Of a DNA stretch of 64,000 nucleotides, positions 16,580 to 26,959 are shown piece after piece. How positions within the stretch are numbered: the first letter of the stretch is position 1; every line of letters begins with the position of its first letter. This stretch comes from Saccharothrix espanaensis DSM 44229 (GTDB lineage Bacteria > Actinomycetota > Actinomycetes > Mycobacteriales > Pseudonocardiaceae). The stretch is from the NCBI RefSeq assembly GCF_000328705.1, contig NC_019673.1, positions 6,386,001 through 6,450,000 on the forward strand, read 5' to 3'. The notes beneath the pieces are model-generated. The model did not search any database, was not told where the DNA came from, and was given only the letters and a program-made list of their open reading frames with translations. A program made the position numbers and the translations under genes.

Positions 16580-18243
16580 ATGGCTGATGAGCTGGCGACC
16601 GTGCTGGAGCGCGGCGTGTTCTCGGCGCCGGTGAAGGTCTGGGACGCCGCGGTGCGCCGGGCGGAGGTGATCGGTCGGCTGGCTCGCGTGGATGCCGTCG
16701 GGCTGGAGGCCGCCGATGCCGCCGCGGCGGAGTTGGGGCTGTCCCGTCGGCAGGTGTACGTGCTGCTGCGCCGGTGGCGCACGGGTGAAGGGGTGGTCAC
16801 CGATCTGCTTCCGCAGCGGTCCAGCGGTGGGGGCGGCGGCGCGCGTCTGCCCGATGAGGTCGAGTCATCGTGCGGGAGGTGCTGCGGACTCGGTATCTGA
16901 CCCGGCAGCGCCGTTCGGTGGCGGCGGTGTGCCGGGAGATCACGCGGCGGTGCCGTGCGCTGGGTCTGCGGACGCCATCTCGGGGCACGGTGTTGCGTCG
17001 GATCGAGCGGCTGGACCCACTGAAGTCGGTATCGGCGCGCGAAGGCTCCGACTCGGCCCGATCGCGGCGGTCGGCCGGCGGTGTGCCGCCGGAGGTCACC
17101 GGGCTGTTGGAGCAGGTGCAGGTCGACCACACCCCGGTGGACGTGATCGTGGTCGACGAGCGGCACCGGTTGCCGATCGGCCGCCCCTGTGTCACCGCCG
17201 CGATCGACGTGGCCAGCCGCTGCGTGGTGGGCCTGGTGGTGACGCTGGAGGCGCCGTCGGCGACCTCGGTCGGGTTGTGCCTGACACACATGGTCACCGA
17301 CAAGCGGGCCTGGCTCGAACGGCTCGGGGTGGAGGCGGTGTGGCCGATGAGCGGCAAACCGCGCGAGCTGTACGTGGACAACGCCGCCGAATTCAAGAGC
17401 GAGGCCCTGCGCCGGGGCTGTGACCAGCACGGCATCGCCCTGCGGTACCGCCCCAAGGGGCAGCCGCACTTCGGCGGGATCGTGGAGCGGCTGATCGGCA
17501 CGATGATGCGGATGGTGCACGACGAGCTGCCGGGCACCACCTTCTCCAACACCGCGGCGCGCGGTGGCTACGACAGCGACGGGAACGCGGTGCTGACCGT
17601 GGCCGAGCTGAACTCGTGGCTGGCGCTGGCGACGGCCTGCTACCACGGGCAGGTGCACGAGACGCTGGGCCGCACCCCTGCCGGTGTGTGGGCCGAGCAG
17701 GTCGCCGAACACGGGGCGCCGGTCACCGTGGCCGGCCAGACGGCGTTCCTGGTGGACTTCCTGCCGGTGATCCGGCGCAGCCTGTCGCGCACCGGGTTCC
17801 AGATCGACCACGTGCAGTACTACGGCGACGCGCTCAAGCCGTGGATCGCCCGGCGCGAGCGGCTCGGGAAGTTCGTGTTGCGCCGCGACCCGCGCGACAT
17901 CTCCCGGATCTGGGCGCTGTCGCCGGAAGGCGACGCCTACGTGGAGGTGCCGTACCGGACGCTGTCGCGGCCGCCGATCAGCGTGTGGGAGCAGCAGGCT
18001 GCGCTCGCCCGGCTGCGCGAGCAGGGGCGCGCCGAGGTCGACGAGCAGTCGGTGTTCACGATGGTCGAGCGGATGCGCCAGATCACCGAGGACGCTGGAG
18101 CCAGTACCCGCAAGGCCCGTCGCGACCGCGAGCGCCGCACCGCGACCCCGGCCAGGCCGCCGGCCTCACTGTCGGCGCCGCCCCCGCCAGACGAGGAGGC
18201 GGGCGCGGTGGCGAAACCGTTCGAGGTGATCGAGCAGTGGTGA
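16580..18243 (+). pseudogene. tniA: TniA transposase (Mu/TnsB-type), one-base frameshift
   Basis: The N-terminal frame (from ATG 16580) carries the helix-turn-helix part (LGLSRRQVYVLLRRW) and reaches LPDEVE at about 16860. The rest continues in another frame as VIVREVLRTRYLTRQRR and runs to 18243. Adding one G in GAGGTCGAG restores one 554-residue frame. The core has the DDE set: VDHTPVDVIVVDE, VDNAAEFKS and FGGIVERLIGT, then the Mu-C barrel. The lesion is either real inactivation or a base-call error. Confidence 0.85.
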
Positions 18244-19181
18244 CCACCGGGGACAGCAGCACCGACGAGGGTCTGGACGACGACGGCGAGCTGGACTTGG
18301 CGCACCTGCACGAGTCGGCGAGGCGGATCGCACGCCTGCCGGACGAGGAGCGGGTGCGGTACGTGCGGGCGGATCGGTGGATCGGCTACCCCCGGGCCAC
18401 CGCCGCGCTGGAGCGGTTGGAGACGTTGTTCTCCTGGCCGTCCAAGCAGCGGATGCCGAACCTGTTGCTGATCGGTCCGACCAACAACGGCAAGTCGATG
18501 ATCATCGAGAAGTTCCGGCGCTTCCACCCGCCGATCTCGCACGAGGATCGGGAGGAGATCCCGGTCCTGGTGGTGCAGATGCCGTCCGAGCCGTCGATCA
18601 ACCGGTTCTACACCGCGCTGCTGGCCGCGCTCGGCGCGCCCTTGCGGGCGCGGTATCGGCTGGCCGAGCTGGAACAGCTCGTGCTGCGGTTGCTGCGCGC
18701 GGCCTCGGTGCGCACGCTGGTGATCGACGAGCTGCACAACGTGCTCGGCGGCCGGGGCGAAGCCCGCAGGGAGTCTCTGAACCTGCTGCGGTTTCTGGGC
18801 AACGAACTGCGTATCCCGTTGGTCGGGGTCGGTATCCGGGACGCCTACCTGGCCATCCGCGCCGACGACCAGTTGGAGAACCGATTCGCCCCGTTCACCC
18901 TGCCCCGCTGGGAACCCGATGCCGACGCCTGCTCGCTGCTGGCCAGCTTCGCCGCGTCGTTTCCGCTGCGCCGGCCCTCGCCGATCGCCAACCCGGAGAT
19001 GGCGACCTATCTGCTGACCCGCAGCGAGGGCACCATCGGTGAGCTGGCCGGCCTGCTCACCGATGCCGCCGTGGCGGCGATCGAGTCCGGTGAGGAATTC
19101 ATCAACCAACGCACCTTGTTGCTCGCGCCGTACGAGGGGCCGACCGAACGGCGCCGGCTGTTCGAGCGCGAACTGGCATGA
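18240..19181 (+). CDS. tniB: TniB AAA+ ATPase
   Basis: Reading 313 aa from GTG 18240, overlapping the tniA stop (GTGA). The Walker A motif is GPTNNGKS (79-86) and Walker B is TLVIDELHN. The family selects targets and activates TniA, as TnsC and MuB do. It overlaps tniQ by 4 bp. The gene looks intact. Confidence 0.9.
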   Translation: MTTGDSSTDEGLDDDGELDLAHLHESARRIARLPDEERVRYVRADRWIGYPRATAALERLETLFSWPSKQRMPNLLLIGPTNNGKSMIIEKFRRFHPPISHEDREEIPVLVVQMPSEPSINRFYTALLAALGAPLRARYRLAELEQLVLRLLRAASVRTLVIDELHNVLGGRGEARRESLNLLRFLGNELRIPLVGVGIRDAYLAIRADDQLENRFAPFTLPRWEPDADACSLLASFAASFPLRRPSPIANPEMATYLLTRSEGTIGELAGLLTDAAVAAIESGEEFINQRTLLLAPYEGPTERRRLFERELA

Positions 19182-19687
19182 GTCCGGCTCGCCGGTGGCC
19201 GCTGCATCCGCAGCCCGGCCCGCTGGAGTCGCTGTCGTCATGGCTTCGCCGTCTGGCGCGCCTCTACGACCTGCCTGCGAAAGACTTGCTGACCCACAAC
19301 CTCGGCCTGGTCGACCTGCAGGTCCCGGAACTGCTCGACGGGTGCCCGCCCGAGGCGATGCTCGCCGCGATCGCTGAACGCACCGGCGTCGACCTTGCCC
19401 GACTGCGCATGATGACCCTGGCCGGGTGGTCCCCCTGGCTGTTCGACCCGCCCAGCCCGAACCAGGACCGGGAGGTGTTCGACAACTACGTCCGGGACAA
19501 CTCGGTGCTGTTCCCGCCGAGAGCGGCCCCCTCGTATCAGCTCAACCGCGGACGCCCCTGGGATGGGCCGTGGATCTGCGGACCGGGGCTGCGCCGGGCG
19601 TGCCCGCTGTGCGCAGCCGACGCCGATCGCGGCACGGGTTTGCTCTGGCAGTTGCCGCTCATGGTGGGCAGGTTCAGGCGGTCGTAG
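19178..19687 (+). pseudogene. tniQ: TniQ, C-terminus removed by IS30
   Basis: It starts MSPARRWPLHPQPGPLES, the classic TniQ opening, and keeps the first zinc half-site (RRACPLCAADADRGTG). Family sequence stops after LLWQLPLM at about 19663, where the IS30 inverted repeat begins; the remaining residues to 19687 are read from IS30 DNA. TniQ is the DNA-binding targeting adaptor. Here it probably lacks its second zinc finger and C-terminal domain. Confidence 0.85.
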
Positions 19688-20711
19688 CATGTGATCTTGG
19701 TGTTCGGTGGGGAAGGATTGCCCGCCGTGCGTCGGATGTTGTCCTTGGCCGATCGGGAGGAGATCTCCCGTGGCGTGGCCGAGTCGTTGGAGTACAAGGA
19801 GATCGCGGTTCGGATCGGCCGTAACGCCTCGGTGGTCTCGCGTGAGGTGATCCGGCACGGCGGTCGGGACGGGTATCGGGCTGTGATGGCCGAACAGGCG
19901 GCGAGCGCGGCCCGGTCGCGACCGAAGTCGCTGGCGGTGGACCGCGTCCCTGCCCTGCGGACGCGGGTGGCGGGATTGTTGCGGGCGGGCTGGTCACCGG
20001 CGTCGATCGCGGGGTGGTTGGCGCGCCAGGAACCGGGCGAGGACGCTGGCCGGGTGAGTCACGAGGCCATCTACCAGTGGGTCTACGCCCAACCTGTCGC
20101 CACGCTGAACCGGGAGTTGATGGCGCTGCGGACCGGCCGCACGGCCCGCCGGGGACCGCGTCCGGCGCCCGCGCCGCGCATCCGCGAGCCCCGCTACCTC
20201 GACGAACGCCCCGCCGAGGCCGACGACCGGGCCGTACCCGGCCACTGGGAAGGCGACCTCGTCATCGGCAAGGCGGGCAAGAGTGCGGTGGCGACGCTGG
20301 TCGAGCGCACCAGCCGCTTCCTGGTCCTGGTCCCGCTGCGCGGACGCGACTCCCTGACCGTCACCGACGCGATCATCGCCGCCGTCGGCGACCTTCCGTC
20401 GTCGGTCAAACCTTCCCTGACCTGGGACTGCGGCTCCGAGATGGCCCTGCACAAACAGGTGACCGCCACCGGACTGCCGGTCTTCTTCGCCCACCCGCAC
20501 TCACCGTGGGAACGCGGCAGCAACGAGAACCTCAACCGCATCGTGCGCGAGTTCCTGCCCAAGGGCGTCGACATCCCCTCCGATCCCCGCTACCTCGCCG
20601 CCATCGCCGCCGAGATCAACGACCGACCCCGTAAGATCCACGACTGGAGAAAACCCAGCGAGGTATTCACCGAACTCCTCGAAGCGGATGCTTCCACCGC
20701 CTGAACTCACC
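19667..20711 (+). mobile_element. IS30-family insertion sequence
   Basis: About 1.05 kb with imperfect 24-bp inverted repeats at 19667-19690 and 20688-20711, sharing the core GTTCAGGCGGT. It contains one transposase gene whose stop lies inside the right repeat. The insertion interrupts tniQ on the left; the right flank is a recombinase-tail fragment, so flanking DNA has been rearranged. Confidence 0.85.
19691..20704 (+). CDS. IS30-family transposase
   Basis: Reading about 337 aa from GTG 19691; in-frame starts slightly downstream (GTG or ATG near MLSLADREEIS) are equally likely. It has the IS30 helix-turn-helix (LEYKEIAVRIGRNASVVSRE), the DDE core with GHWEGDLVIG, TWDCGSEM and SPWERGSNENLN, and the typical end RPRKIHDWRKPSEVF. 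It appears complete. Confidence 0.92.
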   Translation: MILVFGGEGLPAVRRMLSLADREEISRGVAESLEYKEIAVRIGRNASVVSREVIRHGGRDGYRAVMAEQAASAARSRPKSLAVDRVPALRTRVAGLLRAGWSPASIAGWLARQEPGEDAGRVSHEAIYQWVYAQPVATLNRELMALRTGRTARRGPRPAPAPRIREPRYLDERPAEADDRAVPGHWEGDLVIGKAGKSAVATLVERTSRFLVLVPLRGRDSLTVTDAIIAAVGDLPSSVKPSLTWDCGSEMALHKQVTATGLPVFFAHPHSPWERGSNENLNRIVREFLPKGVDIPSDPRYLAAIAAEINDRPRKIHDWRKPSEVFTELLEADASTA

Positions 20712-20743
20712 ACCTACTGGCCCGCCGCGCTCGGGCGGAACGT

Positions 20744-20902
20744 GAGAGTTGGCTGGGTGAGGTCGAGGGCATCGACCTCACCCTTGCCCTCCTCCGACAG
20801 AAACGGGAGGAGACCAACCGACTGGCCCGCATCGCGCCTGTCAATCTCGGCATCCCCAGCATCCAGCCGACTCCGGCGACCCGGCGAGTGAGGTCGACCT
20901 GA
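20744..20902 (+). pseudogene. Recombinase C-terminal tail fragment 1
   Basis: Reading 52 residues without a start, including GEVEGIDLTLALLRQKREET and APVNLGIP. The pattern (GEVEGL, helix, then LGIP or LGMP) is the extreme C-terminus of the long paired tyrosine recombinases, seen intact in the gene at 27078-29573 (GEVEGLQVSYSG and TDLGMPP). It starts just after the IS30. Confidence 0.7.
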
Positions 20903-21014
20903 GATCGACCGCACACTCCAGTGCCTGCGCGACAAGCGCGCCGACGCCCTGCGGCTCACCCGGATCACCCGCCAGGTCGACCTCGGCATGCCCGCCGTCG
21001 GCGCAGTCCAATGA
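20901..21014 (+). pseudogene. Recombinase C-terminal tail fragment 2
   Basis: Directly joined to the stop of fragment 1, it reads EIDRTLQCLRDKRADALRLT and then RQVDLGMPAVGAVQ. It is a second, shorter copy of the same tail. Two tandem tails suggest successive integration or deletion events at the same recombinase 3' end. Confidence 0.65.
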
Positions 21015-21118
21015 CCGAGCCAGACGGATCGCTCCCGGCCGGCTGACTCGTGCCGGGGCCAATCCGCCTGAGAGCTGACGAAGACCGTCGAATCAGCCGT
21101 GCCAAACCGAAGATGGCG

Positions 21119-22444
21119 CTATGGGCTCACGCTGGGCAGTGTCCACCAGTTGTCCATGCGGGGAATCGGTGCGGCCTTCGGCCCTGCCTGCATGACGCGA
21201 CTGACACGGAGGAGGAATGCGGCGATCCCGGCTGCACCCTGCATCCAGCCAACTCCCGCCGGAAGCAGGGGAGCTGGTGCACGGTGTTCGATGAACCGCC
21301 AGTAGGCATGAGATCCCTCGACCACGGCATTGTCGACCAGGGTGTCTGCCAACTGGAGAGCGAACTCCAGGTCGTCCGGGTCGCCGCTGCGATGCCAAGA
21401 GTCCAGGAACACCTCGCCTACGCCCGCAGTGCCGCAGCAACGTCCGTCGTTGTCCCAGAAGCCGGGGTAAAGGCGCGATGGCAGACCAGACGTGCGGACG
21501 CTGTGCAGGCACCGGCGGTGCCACACCAGCGGCGGCGCACCGGCCACCTCCGCCACGCCGGCTCGATGCAGGGCGAGGAAGAGCAGCGAAGTCCCGGTGG
21601 GGCCGTGGCACCAGCCGTAGCTGAACTCGTCCTCGTCGGCATGGTTGCCGGGTATGCGGCGAGGCACGACGAAACCTGGACCGTCCGTCTTGCCCAGTGC
21701 CACCAGATGTTCCGCACCGCTTACCGCGGCCGAGATCAGGTCCGGCCGGTCGAGCTCGGCACCGGCCAGCGCGAGCGTCGTCGCGATGCCCGCGAGACCG
21801 TGCGAGAAGTTGGGCGCCTGCCCGCCGGGATCGGTGCGGAAGCGCTGGGGTACGTCACGCCAGTTGACCCCGGTCTGTTCCTCCTCCCGCTCGGCCATGA
21901 GCACGCCGACGGCGTGTTCTGCGAGGGCGTGCGCGCCCGCCACGTTCATTCGCCCCGCCCACAATGCGCCCAGCAGGACTCCGGCCGTGCCCAGCACCAC
22001 ATCGTGGACGCGGGTGCCGGGCAGGAACCGCGGTGGGCCAAGGGATGTCTGAGGCCAGCCATCAGGTGCGGCGAGCACCATCAGCCGGTCCACGGCCGCA
22101 TCCGCTCCGGCAGCATCGAGCGCGGTCAGCACACCGATCGTGCTGACCAGCCCGTTGAAGAAGCTGTAGTCGGTCGTGGTGGACACCGCACCGCGCAGCC
22201 GCTCAACGACGGCGTCCGCTACGCGCTGCTCTTCAGCAGTCCACGGACGAGAAAGCCGGATCTCGATCAGCGCATGAGCCAGACCGCCGACCCCGTAGTA
22301 CATGCCGTCCCGGTACTGCGGCACCAGCGGACCGGACACCGATTCCGGGATCCACAACCCATCCTCCCACCGCACCTGGTCTAACACCCACCGCCACGCG
22401 GCACCAGCAACACGCTGGCATGTCTCAGCGCTACGCAAGATCAC
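21119..22444 (-). CDS. LanC-like cyclase protein (orphan)
   Basis: Reading 441 aa, the usual LanC length. Alpha-toroid repeats carry GGLAHALIEI, NGLVSTIGVLTALD, FSHGLAGIATTLAL, GWCHGPTGTSLLF and RCCGTAGVGEVFLDS. The zinc ligands would be C279 (WCHG), C336 and C337; the usual Cys-His pair is Cys-Cys here. LanC proteins catalyse thioether ring closure in lanthipeptides. No LanB, LanM, kinase-lyase or precursor gene is found nearby, so this may be a stranded modifier or a LanC-like protein of other function. It sits just upstream of a truncated recombinase gene, consistent with being cargo of element A. Confidence 0.85.
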   Translation of the reverse strand: MILRSAETCQRVAGAAWRWVLDQVRWEDGLWIPESVSGPLVPQYRDGMYYGVGGLAHALIEIRLSRPWTAEEQRVADAVVERLRGAVSTTTDYSFFNGLVSTIGVLTALDAAGADAAVDRLMVLAAPDGWPQTSLGPPRFLPGTRVHDVVLGTAGVLLGALWAGRMNVAGAHALAEHAVGVLMAEREEEQTGVNWRDVPQRFRTDPGGQAPNFSHGLAGIATTLALAGAELDRPDLISAAVSGAEHLVALGKTDGPGFVVPRRIPGNHADEDEFSYGWCHGPTGTSLLFLALHRAGVAEVAGAPPLVWHRRCLHSVRTSGLPSRLYPGFWDNDGRCCGTAGVGEVFLDSWHRSGDPDDLEFALQLADTLVDNAVVEGSHAYWRFIEHRAPAPLLPAGVGWMQGAAGIAAFLLRVSRVMQAGPKAAPIPRMDNWWTLPSVSP

Positions 22445-22584
22445 CCGTCAATAGTGGCACTCCATCGGCATTACAGGACGCTGTGCGATCGTCTGGCGGC
22501 ACGGTGCGGATGTGAAGGCGAGACGACGGCTCCTTGAGCATCTGAACCGATCAACCCGGCGTGTCCTCTTGCTTGGTGCAGAGA

Positions 22585-23621
22585 AGTTGGCTGCGGGCGG
22601 TGGGGGTGCCGTGGGATCGGGCGCGGCCTGCCGAGGTCCGTGACCTGGTGTTGTGGTGGAGCAGGCGGACAAGCCCCGGCGCCATCGGCGCACGGTGACG
22701 CTGGTGACGGCGGGCACGGTCAATCCGGTTACCCGCAAGCGGAATCTGGGCGACGGGTACGAACCCCGGACGATCCGGCACTCCAACGCGGTGGTGCGCA
22801 GCTTTTACGGGTTCTGGTTGGACCTCGGCGAGGGGCCGTTGGTCAATCCGGTGCAGTTGGATCGGCGGTGGCGCGGCGGAAGGCCGCACGCCCACCACAA
22901 TCCGCTGGAGCCGTTCCGTGCCGAGGGCCGGGTCCGCTACAACCCGAAGCTTCCCCACCGTCTTCCGCGCGAGATGCCCGAGGAGCGCTGGCGGGAGGTG
23001 TTCGGGCAGTTGCGGTCGAACCGGGACCGGGCGTTGCTGTCGTTGGACGTCGGCAACGGCGCGCGGGCGTCGGAACTGCTCGGGGTACGAGGGGTGGACC
23101 TGGACTGGGGCGACCGGTTGGTGCGGGTGACGCGCAAGGGGACCGGTGCCCAGCAGTGGCTGCCGGCCAGCCCGGAGGCGTTCGTGTGGCTGCGCCTGTA
23201 CCTGGCCGACCTCGGTGGTCTGCCCGACCCGAACGAGCCGATCTGGTGGACGTTGCGGCGGCGTGAGCGGGGAGAAGGGCTGCGGCGGCAGCCGATGAAC
23301 TACGAGGCGCTGCGGGCGGTGTTCCGTTGGGTCAACACGGTGTTGGGCACCAACTGGTCGATGCACGACCTGCGGCACACCGCGGCCCTGCGCATGTCGC
23401 GCGACGACTCGCTGTCGCTCAGGGACGTGCAGGTCATCCTCGGTCACGCCCACCTGTCCACCACGGCGGACGTGTACGCGGTGGAGGGCCAGGCGCAGGT
23501 CGTGTACAGGGTGCGGCGGCACCTGGCCGACCGCGATAACCGGGCGCCGCGGCCGCCCCTCGTCGCGGCCGGCTACGACGCCGCGGACCTGGCCGTCCTT
23601 CTCGGAGGTGTCGTCCGATGA
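22585..23621 (+). pseudogene. Element A tyrosine recombinase 1, 5'-truncated
   Basis: Intact homology runs from about 22660 to 23621, with catalytic residues in GARASELLGV (Arg), MHDLRHTAAL (His-x-x-Arg) and LGHAHLSTTADVYAV (His and Tyr). Upstream, 22585-22655 reads SWLRAVGVPWDRARPAEVRD in another frame and matches the core-binding domain of the full homologue at 29570-30829, so the 5' end is cut and one base is lost near 22657. A GTG at 22653 could still express a 322-aa protein lacking most of the arm domain. It overlaps recombinase 2 by 4 bp. Confidence 0.8.
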
Positions 23622-25822
23622 CCACCGCGCCCACCGGATCGGAGGAAGGGACGCGGTCGGGCCCGCGGCGCCCGTCCCGGTCGGCCTCGAAGTTCAAGCG
23701 CCTCGACGAGGTGGTGGAGACCCGTGCCGCCGCGGCCTGCGGCGACCGGCTCTCGGCCGAGGAGGTGCTGGCCCTGTTTCCGACGTTGCCGAGTTGGACC
23801 AACGCCGAGCGGTACGGCAACCATCGGCGCCAGGAGCGGGGAGCCCGTCGGATCCTGGACTGGTTGCAGGCCCATCCCGGGCAGGGCTGGCAGGACCGGT
23901 GGCTGGTCTCCGGCGCGGACCGGGACCTGTCCTGGATCGACACGCTGGCCGACGAGCCCCGGGAGGGCGGGCCCGGTCGTGCGACCCGCCGCGACATCCT
24001 GGTCGAGGGGCTGACGTCGTTGCTGCTGTGCCGGATCGTGCTGCCCGGCTACGGTTTCCTGGCCTCCTTCCGCGCGACGTCTCTGTTCGCGCACGTCCGG
24101 CGGCGGTTCAGGCCGGATCTGTTCGCGCTGGTGGAGGAACGCGGCCGCGCGCTGAAGGCCGAACCCCACCGGGTGCGGCTGGCGCTGGTCGCGGTCAGCA
24201 GGATGGTGCTGCACACCGGCCGCGACGTCGACCTGCTCACCGCCGAGGACCTGTTGGCCCTGCGCGCGAACTCCACGCGGCGACGCGGCTGTCCGGACCC
24301 CGACCTGCCGCTGGCGTGGTCGTTGCTGTGCGGTGTGGCCGACATGGGCGAGCACGCCACCCTCAGGGACGCGGTGCGCCACGGCCGCCAGTCCACCGCC
24401 GAGATGGTGGACCGGCACGGCATCCGTTCCCGCGACGTCCGGGAGGTGCTGATCCGCTACCTCGACGAACGCCGACCGGCGATGGACTACAACAGCCTCG
24501 TCCAGCTCGCCGCCCGCCTGGCCGGGAGCTTCTGGGCCGACATCGAGCGGCATCACCCCGGCATCGACAGTCTGCACCTGCCCGGTGAGGTCGCCGAGGC
24601 GTGGAAGGAGCGGATGCGGACCACGACCGGTGCCGCGTCCGGCGCCAGGCCGCGCAAAGAGCGCTGGGGGTTGTTCGTCGTGGTGCGCTGCTTCTACCGG
24701 GATGTGCAGGAGTGGGCTCAGGACGACCCTTCCTGGGCGCGGTGGAGCGTTCCGAACCCCGTCCGCAAGAGCGACACCGTCGGCCACGCCAAGGCCAGGC
24801 GGCGCAGCACCGCGGAGATGCACCAGCGGGTGCGGGACCGGCTGCCGCACCTGCCGGTCCTGGTGGAGACGGCAGAACGGGAGAAGGCCGACGCTGCCCG
24901 GTTCCTGGCCCTGGTCCGGCAGGCCCGGCTCGGGGGCGAGGTCGTGTTCGACGGGCGGCGGTACCGTCGGGTCGCACCGGCCGCGTACGGAACCCCCTAC
25001 TACAGCGGGGACACCCTTCCCACGCGGGCGGAGGACCTCGACTCCGGCGAGGTCGCCGACGTCGCGCAGGACGAGCACGAGGCGTTCTGGGCCTGGGCCG
25101 CGATCGAAGTCCTGCGGGACACCGGCGTCCGGATCGAGGAGCTGCTGGAACTCACCCACCTCGCCCTGGTCTCCTACCGGTTGCCCGACACCGGCGAGGT
25201 CGTCCCGATGCTCCAGGTCGTGCCGTCCAAGGCAGACCGCGAACGCCTGCTGCTGGTCGGCCCCGAACTGGCCAGCGTGCTGGCCACGATCATCACGCGG
25301 CTGCGCGCCGAGAACGGCGGCCCGGTCCCGGCCACCGCCCGCTACGACCCCTACGAACGCGTGACCGGGCCGCCCCTGCCGCACCTGTTCCAGCACCGCG
25401 TCGGCTGGCGCTGGGAGGTGCCCGACAAGAAGACCGTCCAGAAGTGGCTCACCCGCACCCTGACCCGCACCGGCCTGACCGACCGCGCGGGCCGCACCCT
25501 GCACTGCACCCCGCACGACTTCCGCAGGATGTTCGCCACCGAAGCGGTCTCCGGCGGCCTGCCCCTGCACATCGTCGCCCGCCTGCTCGGCCACGCCAAC
25601 ATCACCACCACCCAGGCCTACACCGCGATCTTCGACGACGAACTCGTCCGCTCCTACCGGACCTTCCTCGACAACCGACGCGCCCTGCGTCCCGAGGCCG
25701 AATACCGCGAACCCACCGAGCACGAGTGGCGGGAGTTCCAGCAGCACTTCCACACCCGCAAACTCGAACTCGGCGAATGCGGACGCCCCTACGGCACCCC
25801 CTGCAAACACGAACACGCCTGC
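23618..25822 (+). pseudogene. Element A tyrosine recombinase 2, interrupted by element B
   Basis: Reads from ATG 23618 through catalytic DTGVRIEELLEL, TPHDFRRMFATEA and LLGHANITTTQAYTAIF to the cysteine motif TPCKHEHAC. Codons then change abruptly and stop at 25855 after ten unrelated residues. The expected continuation (CIRCPSLRVDPRARPRLVE) is found 5.08 kb away at 30903, so an element has inserted into this gene. The 735 native residues contain all catalytic boxes; only the zinc/helical tail is separated. Confidence 0.88.
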
Positions 25823-25918
25823 TTCTCTGAACTAACAGCACGTGCGTTTCGCTGACACCGGCTCAGCAGCCGCACCGTCGAGGACCAATATGTTTCCGTC
25901 ATTGCCAATGCAGTCCAA

Positions 25919-26764
25919 CTACTCTTCGGAAAGCTCGTCTCCCTGCCCACTGGGTTGTCCCCAGAGGAGCTCTGCCGAGTTATGGCACATCTGCGCAAAC
26001 TGATCAATATAGGCGATATTCACCACATATACAGGGATATCTTGGTGTCGGGTGCGACCATTCTCGGCATCTAAGTAGACCCCGTATTCGACCGACTTGA
26101 CGACGATATCGCCTTCGTTGTCAAGTCGGCAGACAAATAGGGGTGCATCAGTTACGAGCACGGGAACGAACAGGTCAATCCACGGTTGGTCAATTTCACC
26201 CGGACCACCCTGTTCGAGCAGTGAGGTGGTCGCACTTATCACCTGCCTGACCGCATCGAACGGGGCATTCCTGTCTGGATTCTTTTCAACTCTTGGAACG
26301 ATCGAGTGGGCAACAGGAACACCCGAATCACCCAGTGGGGTACCTGCCCAATAGCCGCTATAGATTCTAAAATCCGCAATGTATGCCTTACTGAGCGGAT
26401 CCAACCATTGTGGAATCTTGTGAAATTTATGCCGCTCTGCGGCCAGAAGTATCCATGGAACTTGGCTTCGTTTGCATTCAATAACCACGGTCAGGCCTAG
26501 CCAGGCGTCACCATTGGTCCTTGTAATCGATGGATGTGATCGCTTTACTGGATTCCACCATGATGCAACTACATCTATCTCTCGCAGCTTACTCTCTTGC
26601 GGGTCGAGGTAATGTACGCCCTGTTCAACCGTTTCCGAATGCCCCCAATGTTCCTGCAGTGGATGGGCCCTCAAAAACGCTCTAGCTGCACGAACTTCAA
26701 GAATATATCCTTGCCGCTTGAGCCATTCCGCAATATTTTTTTCGAGGGGATCTACGCTTTCCAT
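25919..26764 (-). CDS. PD-(D/E)XK-like nuclease candidate (cargo of element B)
   Basis: Start at ATG 26764 with GGGAGG six bases upstream; 281 aa. Residues REIDVVA (D64) followed by VVIECKRSQ (E96, K98) give the D-x(n)-E-x-K pattern of PD-(D/E)XK nucleases such as Mrr-like restriction enzymes. The remainder is unrecognised, with a Trp/Pro-rich middle and a beta-rich C-terminus (DIPVYVVNIAYID). The gene is visibly AT-richer than its neighbours, indicating a foreign source. As the sole cargo of a recombinase element it may be a defence gene; function is inferred only from the motif. Confidence 0.7.
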   Translation of the reverse strand: MESVDPLEKNIAEWLKRQGYILEVRAARAFLRAHPLQEHWGHSETVEQGVHYLDPQESKLREIDVVASWWNPVKRSHPSITRTNGDAWLGLTVVIECKRSQVPWILLAAERHKFHKIPQWLDPLSKAYIADFRIYSGYWAGTPLGDSGVPVAHSIVPRVEKNPDRNAPFDAVRQVISATTSLLEQGGPGEIDQPWIDLFVPVLVTDAPLFVCRLDNEGDIVVKSVEYGVYLDAENGRTRHQDIPVYVVNIAYIDQFAQMCHNSAELLWGQPSGQGDELSEE

Positions 26765-26959
26765 GACCTGCCTCCCTGATCCAGACCGATCGACTCTTGT
26801 CAAACGTGAGCGAAAGCAGGCCGAGCATGTGTCCGTCTTGCCGCCGACTTCCCGCCCCAGAGTAATCCGGCAGCAGATGCTCGTCGAGAACGGGGGCACC
26901 GCAGTGGTCGAGTCAGGGCCTGCACACCCTGGTGGCCACCGATATAGGTCGTCGACTTC

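Larger units (their letters stand above)
16443..19666 (+). mobile_element. Tn5053-like (Tni) transposon, right side lost
   Basis: Terminal repeats are followed by tniA (frameshifted), tniB and tniQ in overlapping order. The IS30 at 19667 cuts tniQ, and no cargo, resolvase or right terminus is recognisable beyond it. The element is therefore immobile as it stands unless proteins are supplied in trans. Confidence 0.8.
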
